From Loripinus fragilis (taxonomy: Eukaryota > Mollusca > Bivalvia > Lucinida > Lucinidae), in the NCBI GenBank assembly GCA_964019695.1, contig OZ026520.1, positions 93,712,299 through 93,776,298 on the forward strand: a stretch of DNA of 64,000 bases, given 5' to 3'. A model generated the notes under the pieces. That model was not told the origin of the DNA. It saw only the letters and a list, made by a program, of their open reading frames with translations, and did not search any database. The translations under genes and the position numbers were made by a program. Positions within the stretch are counted from its first letter, which is position 1, and each line of letters begins with the position of its first letter. This document shows, piece by piece, positions 25,701 through 32,569 of the stretch.

Positions 25701-27294
25701 GGGCTTACTCTGGCTCAGAATTTGTTGCAGCACACACTTTAGCCAAATGGAAAAAATTGGAGCCAATGTGATTAACTTTAGCCAAGGTTTTAGCCAGAAA
25801 GTAGTATCAACAAGTTGTTTTGTATTTTACTCTTTGCCGCTAGGGGCGACTCTTGTCGTCTGCTGATAACTTTTGCAAACAGTTTAGACCCAGATCAGGC
25901 CCGACAAAACATCGGGCCTGATCTGGATCCAAACTGTTTGACACCCTGATGGTATTGAAAAAAATCCAACATCCAAAGAGTAAAATATGGCAGGATAACA
26001 AAGTGTGAAGGAATTATAAAAGCAATATTTGATAATCCAAAAAGCTGATTAAAACACACTTTGCACCACCTAGACTGTACTTTTAGCCAATGACTTATAA
26101 GTGTAACCACTTCATTTTTAGTAGCAAATGCTCAAAAGATGTCATTTGAAATAATTGTTGATGAAGCATGAAACACAAGGCAAGACGGACATCCAATGAC
26201 CACAAAAGCTCACCTCCAGCCTACATGCATGGCTGAGATGCACAAAAATGAAAACATTATGATTCTACTTATTTTAAACTATTTAAAAAACACCTTTAAT
26301 GCTTCTTTTTACTTCGTATTGATGTTACAATACCTTTACACATGAAAGTAATGGATTAATAAATATTTTGCAAAGTCAAATTTTGCACCCCATTCCCCTT
26401 TGATAGCATCTCCTGCTTTGTCATAAGAGTTTGTCTGTTCAATTATAAACATTACCGGTTTCATTTCAAATAAATCAAACATTTTAGTCAACCTTGAGGA
26501 TACAAGAGATATATCTAAAAACATAGGGAAGTTTGGGAAGAATCTGATAAATAGGCTGATACATTAACCCTTTGTATACTATTGGATTCTTCCCTCTGGT
26601 TTGATACAATAAACTTAGGATAGTCCATTGTACATATCTATGGTTGTCAGGTTAAAATTTTCAAAAAATATTGTATTATTGTGTCTGAAGATCTTTGTTA
26701 CCTTTACAAACAGTGTACACCCTGATGAAATGCAGCTTTATGCTGCATTTCATCTGGTTGTTCACCGTTTGCAAAAGTACTTGTTTAGGGGTTTCCCGAA
26801 TACAAAGGGTTAATAAAGGGTCAGAGGTTCTTTGATTCCCTGTCAGAGAATATATACATGTACACTGATCATTAAAGAATATGGAATTCTGGAATGTAAG
26901 GTTAACAAGTATGTGAGGTGACCCTTAAAAAAATTACTCCTCGCTCAATATGCCACCTACCCCCCAAAAAATTATAGCTGTTTCGGATAATTATTCTTTT
27001 AAATTCTAAATTTACACATTTTTACTTTATTTTCAATGTCTTTTTAACAAATCTGTGATTTTTTTAAAAAATACCTACCTACCTACCCACCTGGAAAATC
27101 ATGAGTCGGGCAACAGCAAACAAATTAATTTTAAGGATGGCCTGAGAGTTTTTTTATTTCAAGTTAATCTTTTGCTTTCACTATAGGTTAAAATGTCTTA
27201 GCGTTACCTCAAAGACAAGTCTACAACACTTACCAACCACATCTTTGCCCCCTTTCCTCTCATGGTCAATGTCAAGGTCATCATATAGTGACAT
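1622..27294 (-). CDS. RBM17: Splicing factor SPF45 (RBM17), N-terminal two thirds, eight coding exons, 3' end outside window
   Basis: SPF45 is a nuclear spliceosome-associated protein that helps choose 3' splice sites and acts at the A complex. It has a disordered basic N-terminus, a G-patch and a C-terminal RRM-type UHM that binds ULM motifs in SF1, U2AF2 and SF3B1. Here coding exons at 27234-27294, 25511-25587, 24442-24540 (or a tandem copy), 14288-14508, 10255-10373, 7000-7056, 4195-4225 and 1622-1773 join with matching phases into 272 codons plus one base. The conserved pieces appear in family order: start MSLYDDL, GWSSNYKLMKSQLQ, MAPVVDLKR, DEYNPLRPNDYEE, an RS/RD/E-rich stretch, AAIAPPPS, then the G-patch. 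A consensus acceptor 18 nt upstream of the start codon implies an upstream noncoding exon that I could not place. The RRM exons are not in the first 1.6 kb. The oddity is exon 3, which is amplified about 69-fold. Identity is firm; isoform structure is unknown. Confidence 0.93.
2113..2243. mobile_element. Hairpin MITE, about 130 bp
   Basis: Arms TTGAATTTATTAAACTTG and GAGATAAAATG pair with CATTTTATCTC and AATAAATTCAA around GGCAAGCC. The flanks CATACTCTTG/CATGAGCAGT are diverged. No coding potential. Confidence 0.6.
2948..3099 (+). mobile_element. SINE family A, 5'-truncated, 12-bp TSD
   Basis: This copy carries the 3' part of the 1130-1460 SINE in the opposite orientation and ends in AAAC repeats. 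The 12-bp target duplication ACACATGTGCTC is at 2936-2947 and 3100-3111. Truncation removes the tRNA head. Confidence 0.85.
3473..3590. mobile_element. Hairpin MITE family H1, copy 1
   Basis: A perfect stem pairs AAGAACCG with CGGTTCTT around CTCGATGAGA. It sits within the conserved context TATTTCTCAACCAAAACATA and GGGTACTCAAAAG. Two more full copies occur at 8137-8245 and 27623-27735, and an end fragment at about 63515-63600. Confidence 0.75.
3648..4184. mobile_element. Inverted-repeat element beside RBM17 microexon
   Basis: The left arm ATGAAATCTGCCGCAAAACC and AATAAGAAAGTTACAG pairs with the right arm GGTTTGCGGCAGATTTTATG and its surroundings. A central pair GGCAGCCATTTT/AAAATGGCGGCC is also present. 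It ends within about 10 bp of the donor at 4194. Confidence 0.65.
4195..4225 (-). CDS. RBM17: RBM17 coding exon 7, 31-nt microexon
   Basis: Acceptor CATTTTTCAG and donor GTAAGT bound 31 nt. These read DNDEYGGGFG in the one frame that links exon 6 (phase 1) to exon 8 (phase 2). The vertebrate protein has a longer linker here, ending in a Gly-Gly before the G-patch. Without this exon, exons 6 and 8 do not join in frame. The exon is too short to recognise by coding content alone; the call rests on splice sites, phase and the GG junction. A palindromic repeat ends within about 10 bp of its donor. Confidence 0.75.
4490..5380. mobile_element. About 890-bp element with about 130-bp inverted arms
   Basis: Left GGCGATAACTTTTTTATTAT and GCGATGAAAGTTGTAGAGAA are mirrored by right TTCTCTACAACTTTCATCGC and AAAAAGTTATCGCC. 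Short frames inside (4650-5427) match no family I recognise. A separate hairpin at 4318-4465 (GAATACTTC...GAAGTATTC type) precedes it. Confidence 0.68.
5431..6779. other. RBM17 intron 6, middle part
   Basis: It holds CTTGAAAAGT-type dispersed repeats (about 6530-6700, related to 7245-7380 and 61195-61500) and a repeat at 6170-6500 shared with 26320-26540. The rest is AT-rich sequence with no exon or gene that I can see. Confidence 0.5.
6780..6955 (-). mobile_element. tRNA-derived SINE (family C)
   Basis: Read on the minus strand from 6954, GGAGCCACTGTGGTGTAGTG resembles a tRNA 5' half with A box TGGTGTAGTGG. A B box GGAGTTTTGATGCC follows 40 bp later, then an unrelated body to about 6780. 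It lies in RBM17 intron 6, about 45 bp from exon 6. Confidence 0.72.
7000..7056 (-). CDS. RBM17: RBM17 coding exon 6 (AAIAPPPS motif)
   Basis: The 57-nt exon lies between acceptor CATTTTCAG and donor GTAAGT. It encodes AAIAPPPSILEEPPVKRD, matching the conserved AAIAPP segment upstream of the SPF45 G-patch. Phases are 1 in and 1 out, consistent with its neighbours. A tRNA-derived SINE lies just downstream in the intron (to 6955), and a MITE half begins about 20 bp upstream. Confidence 0.9.
7078..7230. mobile_element. Half copy of the TGAGCC MITE
   Basis: TGATTTCCAACTATGTGGCA, GACTCAGACGAGCCTGTGCA and CTCCAAATGATGTTC match the left half of 63632-63873. The right TIR is missing. It starts about 20 bp upstream of RBM17 exon 6. 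Confidence 0.7.
7381..7607. mobile_element. Palindromic MITE with GAGCATGAAAAAAG arms
   Basis: Left CTTTTTTCATGCTCAACTCA and right TGAGTTGAGCATGAAAAAAG are inverted, with a central TGCCAACAATTGTTGGCA palindrome. A second, split copy spans 11909-12710. Confidence 0.75.
7625..7765 (-). mobile_element. SINE family B, truncated copy
   Basis: The body shared with 28603-28785 is recognisable: TTTACGTCCC, ACGGGTCTTCCTGGGTTGAA, CCAGTACTAA and the CTCAAGGAC motif. The tRNA-like head is absent after about 7765. Confidence 0.75.
8137..8245. mobile_element. Hairpin MITE family H1, copy 2
   Basis: The core ACCGTCTCATTGAGACGGT lies between mirrored AAAACAT-rich arms. It ends in TTTGGTTGAGAAATAAG, the inverted form of the copy 1 left arm. 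Confidence 0.75.
8246..9339. other. RBM17 intron 5, decayed repeats
   Basis: It contains a GATGAAATGCAGC hairpin element (8441-8680) and a repeat at 8870-9000 related to the first 130 bp of the window. A GATCAGACTGCTGCTCC hairpin lies at 9160-9235. No exon is recognised. Confidence 0.5.
9342..9897. mobile_element. 556-bp TA-flanked inverted-repeat element in RBM17 intron 5
   Basis: The left end CTCAGCGTCAATGAAAAGTT and the inverted right end match over about 28 bp. Both are flanked by TA (9340-9341, 9898-9899). The terminal CTCA resembles the 50905 element, so a Tc1/mariner-type MITE is likely. Confidence 0.75.
9931..10164. mobile_element. 234-bp TA-flanked palindromic MITE
   Basis: It begins CTGTCCTGCCAGC and ends GCTGGCAGGACAG, between TA dinucleotides. 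Arms carry GATAGATCACTTGT and its complement, and the centre carries repeats of ATCCTATCCTGT. It ends about 90 bp from RBM17 exon 5. Confidence 0.75.
10255..10373 (-). CDS. RBM17: RBM17 coding exon 5 (RD/RE-rich)
   Basis: The 119-nt exon encodes about 40 residues of arginine, aspartate and glutamate repeats ending EEYERPVR, matching the charged region of SPF45 before the AAIAPP motif. The acceptor is TTGTTTAG and the donor GTAAGT. The acceptor sits immediately beside a 51-bp minisatellite whose unit resembles this intron's own 3' end. The reading frame continues without a stop from about nine repeat units into the exon. Confidence 0.9.
10385..11915. repeat. 51-bp minisatellite, about 30 copies, in RBM17 intron 4
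   Basis: The 51-base unit, with core TTGATTGGTAGGACTTTTCA followed by TTATGGACCCAC, repeats to about 11915. A subfamily with TTCCATCATGG occupies 11460-11600 and 11720-11900, which suggests a further internal duplication. Because 51 is divisible by three, long ORFs appear on both strands, but these are repeat translations rather than genes. On the minus strand the last nine or so units read in frame into RBM17 exon 5. The end nearest the exon resembles the intron's own 3' end. Confidence 0.95.
11909..12710. mobile_element. GAGCATGAAA MITE copy split by a nested MITE (12087-12653)
   Basis: The outer arms (about 11909-12010 and 12655-12705) match 7381-7607. The nested element has TIR ATGTGCATTAAGG with GGCCCCCC, mirrored by GGGGGGGCC and CCTTAATGCACAT, over about 567 bp. 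No coding content is seen. Confidence 0.72.
12715..14280. other. RBM17 intron 4, proximal part
   Basis: A short fragment at 13376-13410 matches (inverted) the 3' end of the LINE repeat at 37540-37560. A CCTCAAAATCCTGAATTCAG hairpin lies at 13470-13525, related to 2545-2610 and 47350-47560. A GGCCCGAC hairpin MITE is at 13578-13785, and paired AAGGACGAGT segments at 13880-14215. No exon beyond those called. Confidence 0.55.
14288..14508 (-). CDS. RBM17: RBM17 coding exon 4
   Basis: The 221-nt exon has a strong acceptor (CATATTTCAG) and the donor GTTTGT. It encodes 73 residues plus two bases. It begins LERDLSREPQQP, contains the conserved DEYNPLRPNDYEE block, and ends in a K/E/R/D-rich stretch. 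This corresponds to the segment before the charged coiled region of vertebrate SPF45. It enters in phase 0, so any number of 99-nt exon 3 copies keeps it in frame. Confidence 0.92.
14600..14710. repeat. Short tandem repeat, three units of about 40 bp
   Basis: ATTTCCATAAACAATGTGT recurs three times with a CAAGTC spacer. It lies in the RBM17 intron between the exon 3 array and exon 4. The remaining intron to 15170 shows nothing further. Confidence 0.7.
15178..15276 (-). CDS. RBM17: RBM17 exon 3, transcript-last and most diverged copy
   Basis: This is the copy next to exon 4. It still encodes 33 residues in phase 0 but reads MAPFVDLKG where the others have MAPVVDLKR, and ends QTER rather than QTGR. 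The donor GTGAGT is intact, and the sequence beyond it is unique intron. Edge copies of an array are expected to diverge because they escape homogenisation. Use of this copy would change the conserved LKR triplet. Confidence 0.7.
22142..22748. mobile_element. 607-bp MITE inside the exon array, 17-bp perfect TIR, 5-bp TSD
   Basis: The element starts CATAGCTCCAGATAAGG and ends with the exact reverse complement. It is flanked by the direct repeat ACTCT (22137-22141 and 22749-22753), which is the array's own sequence duplicated. No transposase is seen. It landed exactly on a unit's acceptor (TTATAG/AGTAG on the minus strand). The superfamily is not assigned; the 5-bp duplication is the only clue. 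Confidence 0.9.
24442..24540 (-). CDS. RBM17: RBM17 coding exon 3, transcript-first copy, the only copy with a good acceptor
   Basis: Ninety-nine bases, phase 0 to phase 0, encode 33 residues with the conserved core MAPVVDLKR and end in QTGR before donor GTGAGT. This copy lies nearest exon 2. Unlike every other copy it is preceded by a T-rich polypyrimidine tract (24549-24571) and a distinct flank, which marks it as the copy most likely used with exon 2. The equivalent position in vertebrate SPF45 has one such segment, so a single copy gives a normal protein. Confidence 0.85.
25190..25505. repeat. Dispersed repeat ending at the RBM17 exon 2 donor
   Basis: Two similar halves contain GAGCAATAACT/GGACAATAACTCC, ATGGTCATATAT and TTTCATGAAATTCCATCC. 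It ends with AACCTATATCCCTCCGCCTT then GGTGGAT. The form suggests a LINE or SINE 3' module common in bivalves; the family is not assigned. Confidence 0.55.
25511..25587 (-). CDS. RBM17: RBM17 coding exon 2
   Basis: The 77-nt exon runs from acceptor CATTCCAG to donor GTTTGT. With the one base carried from exon 1 it encodes 26 residues including GWSSNYKLMKSQLQAKKAQ, the conserved helical N-terminal segment of SPF45. It ends in phase 0. The donor is weak (GTTTGT). A dispersed bivalve-type repeat (about 25190-25505) ends only a few bases into the intron, so the intron start is largely repeat-derived. Confidence 0.92.
25710..26075. repeat. About 350-bp segment duplicated at 27810-28090
   Basis: Both copies share AGCCAAATGGAAAAAATTGG, AGAAAGTAGTATCAACAAG, a GGGGCGACT MITE end and AGTGTGAAGGAAT. 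They are direct and about 2.1 kb apart on either side of RBM17 exon 1. The CTTTGCC-type MITE is present in both, so it predates the copying or travels with the repeat. Confidence 0.7.
26574..26813. mobile_element. TTAA-flanked MITE, 240 bp, complete
   Basis: The ends TTAACCCTTTGTATAC and GAATACAAAGGGTTAA are inverted. The central hairpin GATGAAATGCAGC/GCTGCATTTCATC is perfect. A related copy without clear ends lies at 8441-8680. Confidence 0.8.
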
Positions 27295-27312
27295 TTTTCA
27301 CACTCTCTATAT
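27234..27312 (-). CDS. RBM17: RBM17 coding exon 1 (start codon 27294; 18 nt of 5' UTR)
   Basis: Sixty-one coding bases give MSLYDDLDIDHERKGGKDVV plus one base, then the donor GTAAGT. MSLYDDL is the hallmark N-terminus of SPF45. The start is chosen on that match. Upstream, at 27313-27315, lies a consensus CAG preceded by a T-rich tract, so this exon probably begins at 27312 and joins a noncoding 5' exon further right. A long stem hairpin (27337-27460) lies just upstream in the intron. Confidence 0.92.
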
Positions 27313-27336
27313 CTGAAAATAAACAATACTAAACAG

Positions 27337-27460
27337 TCATGTTGAATCCAGATGTGCTTCCTTTGAAAAACCAAAATTAATGTTTTCTTTTAAAAATGAT
27401 ACTATCTTTTTTAAAAGAAAACATTAATTTGGTTTTCCAAGGAAGCACGTCTGGATTCTG
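27337..27460. mobile_element. Long perfect-stem hairpin element
   Basis: AAAAGAAAACATTAATTTGG and AAGGAAGCACGTCTGGATTC pair with the left arm over about 50 bp, around a 20-base loop. It lies immediately upstream of RBM17 coding exon 1. Confidence 0.75.
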
Positions 27461-27622
27461 AGACTGATACTGAAATATTTTACTAACCCATGCATAAATA
27501 TTTTTACTAACCCATGTACAAAAACTGCTGGAGGAAAAGTGCCACTGCAAAGTATAAACTTCTTATTATATTCTGAGTACTGTTCTCAGGACTTTAGTTA
27601 AGAGTGCGTAAAGAAATTTCAT

Positions 27623-27735
27623 TTTCTTATTTCTCAACCAAAACATATCTTGTGGGTACTCAAAAGAACCGTCTCAATGAGACAGTTCTTTTGAGCACCC
27701 AAAACATATGTTTAAACTGATGGGTAAGAAAAATT
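27623..27735. mobile_element. Hairpin MITE family H1, copy 3
   Basis: The left arm TATTTCTCAACCAAAACATA and core ACCGTCTCAATGAGAC match the other copies. It lies just upstream of RBM17 coding exon 1. Confidence 0.75.
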
Positions 27736-28200
27736 TAACATTTTTACGCTGAAAATGTTTGTTTATCTAAACCTGTGCTGTTCTGTTACTTTTTCACCAA
27801 TGATTGTCTTCAGGGCATACCCTGGTTCAGATTTTGTTGCAGCCAATACTTTAGCCAAATGGAAAAAATTGGAGCCAATGTCAAGGTTTTAGCCAGAAAG
27901 TAGTATCAACAAGTTGTTAAGTATTTAACTCTTTGCCCGCTAGGGGCGACTGTTGTCTTCTGATAACCTTTGCAAACAGTTTGGGCTTAGATCAGGCCCA
28001 ACAATGAAAAATTCAGGCACAATAATAAAGTGTGAAGGAATAATAAAAGCAATATTTGAAAATACAAAAGCTGATCAAAATACACTTTTTCGCAAATATA
28101 TGTTATTTCTGGGGTGGGAAATTTGATACTTCATCTGGAATTTCTAAATTAAATTATAACAAGTTTGATGGCCTGCATGTCCAAAGGATTAAGGACGAAT

Positions 28201-30078
28201 GCGGGTCAACACAGCCTTGGCTCAAGTCAGCCTGAGTCAAGTCGGCCTGGTCATATATAGTCTACAACTGATGAACCATTCTGATGGGTATGTGTTTCAT
28301 GAAAAAAGTTTGTTCAGCGAAAGTTTGAGGGAATGATGTGTTGTTCCTATCTAAATATGATGGTCTGCCAATATGACTGTACTGCTCAACAGGTCTAACT
28401 TCAAAATGGTAGCATAAAGAAGATGAAAAACAAAGAGAATTTAATTCAATATAAAATAATAATACCCTTTATTTCCTCCACATGTCAGGCCTAATTGCTT
28501 TGGTCACACTTTAAATCGTAATGATGTTTTTATTATATAACTTATCATCAATGTTCAGGATTCTGTATTTGTTCTATGCTTTGTTGTGTGTTACTTTGTG
28601 TCATTTGTTTGCTTGTTTAATTTGATTCTTTACATCCCCGTCAACAATTTTTCAGTTATGTCAGGACGGGTCTTCCTGGGTTGAACCAGTACTAATCAAG
28701 GATAAATGTGTCTTACTCAAGGACACAACACAGTGATGCCGGTGAAAGTCGAACCAACAGCCCCTTGGTCTCGAGTCAAGCGCTCTACTTTGTGTCCATT
28801 CTAGTTTTGCAATCATCTTGATGGGGAAGAGAGAGCTGGTTGCTTTGTTTTGTTTGTCTTTCTGGTGTCTTATGATTGTTGTGTGGCTCTTCCTTCAATG
28901 TCACAGGTCTGTCTGCAGATTGTAATATTTCCTGATCATACTCACTTACTATTCAGAAAAAAAGATGATTGCCCCTTTTGCATATGAGAAGTCAGTGCTT
29001 GACAAAGTGTGAAAACTTTCATCAAATTCAAGACAATCAAGGGGAGAGTTCACACTCAATTAAATCTAGCTTGGGTCCAGTCGTCAATATTATTTTTTGC
29101 CAAAAATTCATTAAGCCAATATTCTAAAAATTAATAAGATAATAAAAAGATAGCAAATCAAAGGTATCAGTAGTCTGTTATTAATTTCAGTAGATATTGA
29201 TGCCTGGGGACTTCGGTGGTATATCCCTTTGATAATCCAATTGATATAATGATAGCCTATTGCTTTAGTGAAACGTAATAAAGATGATAACGAGACAATG
29301 ATCTGATAAAGAGGGTGCAACATCCCCCATTATCAATCAGCTGATTTTGAATGGAATGGAGGCTGTCCATGAAAACTCTGCGCAATAACATGAATAAAGA
29401 TGGAATTTGTTTACTTTGTACTAAACTGATCAATCCAAAACGAAGGATAAGAATCTTTAAATACGAGGAAGAAACTGAAGTGTCAAAAATATTGTGTAAA
29501 ATCTTTTTCTTGGGAGTGTTGTGTGTTACAGTGTATTGCGTGTCTCCCAAAGACGAAAAATTTGGATCAATTTCAATCGCAAATGAAGGAATCTGTGAAC
29601 TATATATAGTCAAATACATGGACTAACAGGTGCATTCCAGCACGCAGACCGATGATAGAGATGGAATATCTGTGGAAATGTTTGCCTTTCTATCTATCTT
29701 TTCTATCAATTCAGCAACTGAGGCAAATGGGATTCTGGTTACTTTTTATAGCTTAACCAAACCCCTCAAAATCTGAAGGATAATCCAGGTGGCACTGCCG
29801 AATGAAATCAAAGTTCCCAACACTGTCATTTTTGACCAAGAAATGTAAAAAAGTAATCAGACTGGAACTCAGGCTAAATTCATATAATTATTGTTTGTGA
29901 AATTGTCAATAATTGCTTTATTTATCTTAAGTTATGATAATCTATATAGTTTGAGTTGTGCATAAACTTTTATCTACTCTTGCATATATCTAACTGAACG
30001 TTCTACAAATAGACCAGGCCAAGTTGACCCGAGGTGGAGTTGACTCAGGGGCAGCTTGACCAGGCAGAGTTGACCCGC
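28201..30078. mobile_element. Possible 1.9-kb element bounded by GAGTTGACC word arrays
   Basis: The left end (28201-28255) carries four inverted variants of CAGAGTTGACCCG; the right end (30013-30078) carries four in the other orientation. The interior holds a LINE 3' fragment (28545-28950) with a nested SINE, and an unassigned 91-codon frame at 29351-29626. Related words recur at 42530-42650. Boundaries are tentative. Confidence 0.5.
28603..28785 (-). mobile_element. tRNA-derived SINE (family B), 11-bp TSD, nested in a LINE 3' fragment
   Basis: The 11-bp duplication TACTTTGTGTC flanks it (28592-28602, 28786-28796). The minus strand shows a tRNA-like head missing part of its A box, with a B box GGTTCGACTTTC. 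A body containing GTACTGGTTCAACCCAGGAA follows, then an A/T-rich tail. The same host repeat occurs without the insertion at 36285-36520, which confirms the ends. Confidence 0.88.
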
Positions 30079-30163
30079 TATCATCTTAGAGACCACATAT
30101 TTACCGAAGGGTGGCGAATTAGATCCCAGTTTTTCAAATATCTCTTATCCCCCGTAAGCGGTA

Positions 30164-30622
30164 CCTAGATTTACCAGATAGACCCGAAATACCAGAAAGA
30201 CCGCCGAAATACCGGAAAGACCAAAGAATAATAGGGAAATATTTATTGGTGCTTCAGCGAAAACTTTTATTTATTAATAATAGTATATGCTGCTTATAAT
30301 TTAAAAAGTTTATTTCAAAATTACAAAAAACATATCTTAGTAAACAAGTCATTCAATAAGTTTGAAAAAATGCAGTGTCAACTATTCACATGCTGGTATG
30401 TTGGCCTTTACTAATTATGTATGTTGATTGGATTGTTAGTTTTTGGTGTTAACAAGGGTCCTTTAATTAGGCTTTAAACATAAAAAATGTTTTCGCCCCA
30501 AATAGTTTAATTTACTTAGCATAAACTAAGTGGATATCATATTTTGATTTGCTATTATTCTTTGGTCTTTCCGGTATTTTGGTGGTCTTTCCGGTAATTG
30601 GAGTCTTTCCGGTAAATCTAGG
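30164..30622. mobile_element. 459-bp element with CCTAGATTTACC ends and GGAAAGACC word arrays
   Basis: Left CCTAGATTTACC is mirrored by GGTAAATCTAGG. Next to each end are two or three copies of a CCGGAAAGACC/GGTCTTTCCGG word. CAAAGAATAATAG is also mirrored. No ORF. Confidence 0.75.
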
Positions 30623-30825
30623 CACCCCCCCCCCCTGTAAGTATCTTGCCGCTGTCCCTCTATGAGAAAACAATGACAGGTGCATAAACAAGTGTGGATC
30701 CAGAGTGGGGACAGGGGGGTCCGGACCCCCCCCCTGGAAAATCACAAGTTATATGGGTTTCTATAGGGAATATGCAATTGGACCCCCCCCCCCTGGAAAA
30801 TGTTCGACCCCCTCTGGAACCTTGA

Positions 30826-32561
30826 AAAAATGGAGACTTAAGCTAAGCATGGTTAAAACTGAATTCTGTATGTTTTCATTAAACAATCAAGTTTTGGAGC
30901 AAGCAAAAGAGTTCACACTTGTCATTGATGGCCAGACCATAACCTACAATCCCACACCAAAAATACTTGGAATAACATTAGATGAGAAACTTCGATTTGA
31001 GAAACATATTGAAAATGTAGAAAGGAAAGCTATACGGTCCTTAGACTCATTGAGAAAAGTGAAAGAAACAGAAATTATAAGTCCAAATTGTATGTTACAG
31101 CTATATAAGGCATTAGTAATACCACAGTTAGAATATGCAGCTCCTGTTTGGCAAATTGGTAATTGTTCTCCCCTAGAAAAGATTCAGAGAAAAGGACTGG
31201 CCTTATGTTTAGGAGTCCCAGGTACTGCTGGTCTAGATGCTTTGGAGGTTGAAGCAGGAGTCAAACCACTAGAATTAAGAAGAGAAGAGTTGGCTATAAG
31301 GCAAGCAGCAAAAATAATGTCAAAAGAAAACGATACATGTATCAATAAAGCTTGGAATACTTATACAGAGTCTGAGTTGATGGAACGTAAAATCTCACCA
31401 TTTGGAAAGATGAGTATACAGATAGCAGACATGATCTCAAATACTGGAATTTCCCTTCATTGTCTTGAAAAAGAATTCACTTTTTCCGAAACACTACAAC
31501 CCAGTAAAAGACAGCCAGAGTACTGGCAAAACCTAGGATCATCCAAATCAAGAACTAAAAATCAAGAAGCTCAGTCTAGAGAAATAATTGAAAAAATAAT
31601 TGACGGGTGTGATGAAAACACAGTTATTGCATTCACCGATGGCTCCTGCTTAGGAAATCCTGGCCCTTGTGGGGCAGGAGCCTGCATATATATGCCTGGA
31701 TACACAGACCCAACCATACATAAGCAACCTGTAACTTCATGTGGATCAATACTACTGGGAGAACTGATAGCAATAAAAATGGTCATAAATGAAATTCAAA
31801 ATCAAGCAGAAAAAAGAGAATTGAATAATGTGAAGAAAGTACATATTTTCTCGGACAGCCAGTGTGCAATTGGTCATTTATCTCTTGGATGGGAGGCTAA
31901 AATGCATAGGGCAAGTATACAGGAGGTGAAGTCAGATATTCAAAGGTTAGAAACTTCTGGAATCCAAGTAGAACTATCTTGGTCACCTGGTCATTCAAAC
32001 ATAAAAGGGAATGAATATGCAGATCAGATGGCCAAAGAAGCTGCAGAAGAGGCTAAAGAGAAGATGGAGCTGCCACCAATTGTAACAATGGGTGATGTTA
32101 AGACAGCAGCAAGAGAATCAGGGAAAATGAAATGGCAAGATATGTGGGAGAAATCAGAAAAGGGATGGCATTTATTTAATTTTAGAAACCAAGTAGGTCT
32201 CAGTCAGAATCACAAATTTGAATCAACAAAAGGAGAAATTACAGTCATCCAGCTGAGAACAGGATATGCCAGGCTAAACGAATATTTACACAAAATTAAC
32301 ACTGTTGATAGCAACAAGTGTCAATGTGGACAAATTGAATCGATAAGCCATTACTTGTTGGAATGTTCCCTATATGAAAATGAAAGGGAAAATTTGAGAA
32401 GGAAGTTGTTTCAAACCTGTGGCATCATTCATTTGGATTTAAACCTACTTTTAGATGTCAAGACAGATGATGAATACAAAGAATGGAGAACATTCATATT
32501 GTGTGAATTAGAGAACTTTGTGGTAGAAACTAAACGTTTCACCACACGAGCTTCATGTTAA
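30826..32561 (+). mobile_element. Non-LTR retrotransposon ORF2 C-terminal half: RT thumb, RNase H and CCHC-like tail
   Basis: About 578 codons are open without a stop. The upstream end is truncated into a poly-C repeat, so the RT palm with its catalytic aspartates is missing. Present are the post-palm region (YLGITLD-like GITLDEKL, then LYKALVIPQLEYAAPVW, IQRKGLALCLG) and a complete RNase H with the D-E-D-D set in TDGS, GEL, SDSQ and YADQ, plus SPGHSNIKGNEYAD. The C-terminal zinc-knuckle-like motif is CQCG, SHYLLEC. RNase H-bearing clades such as I/Ingi/Jockey-related are the best fit; I cannot place it more finely. The open frame suggests recent insertion. Confidence 0.88.
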
Positions 32562-32569
32562 TAGCGCGC

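Noticed and set aside
29351..29626. 91-codon frame with CLLC as a zinc-finger gene
   Set aside because: One C-x2-C pair and a hydrophobic segment are not enough, and it lies within a repeat-bounded block. It is mentioned only as an unassigned frame.
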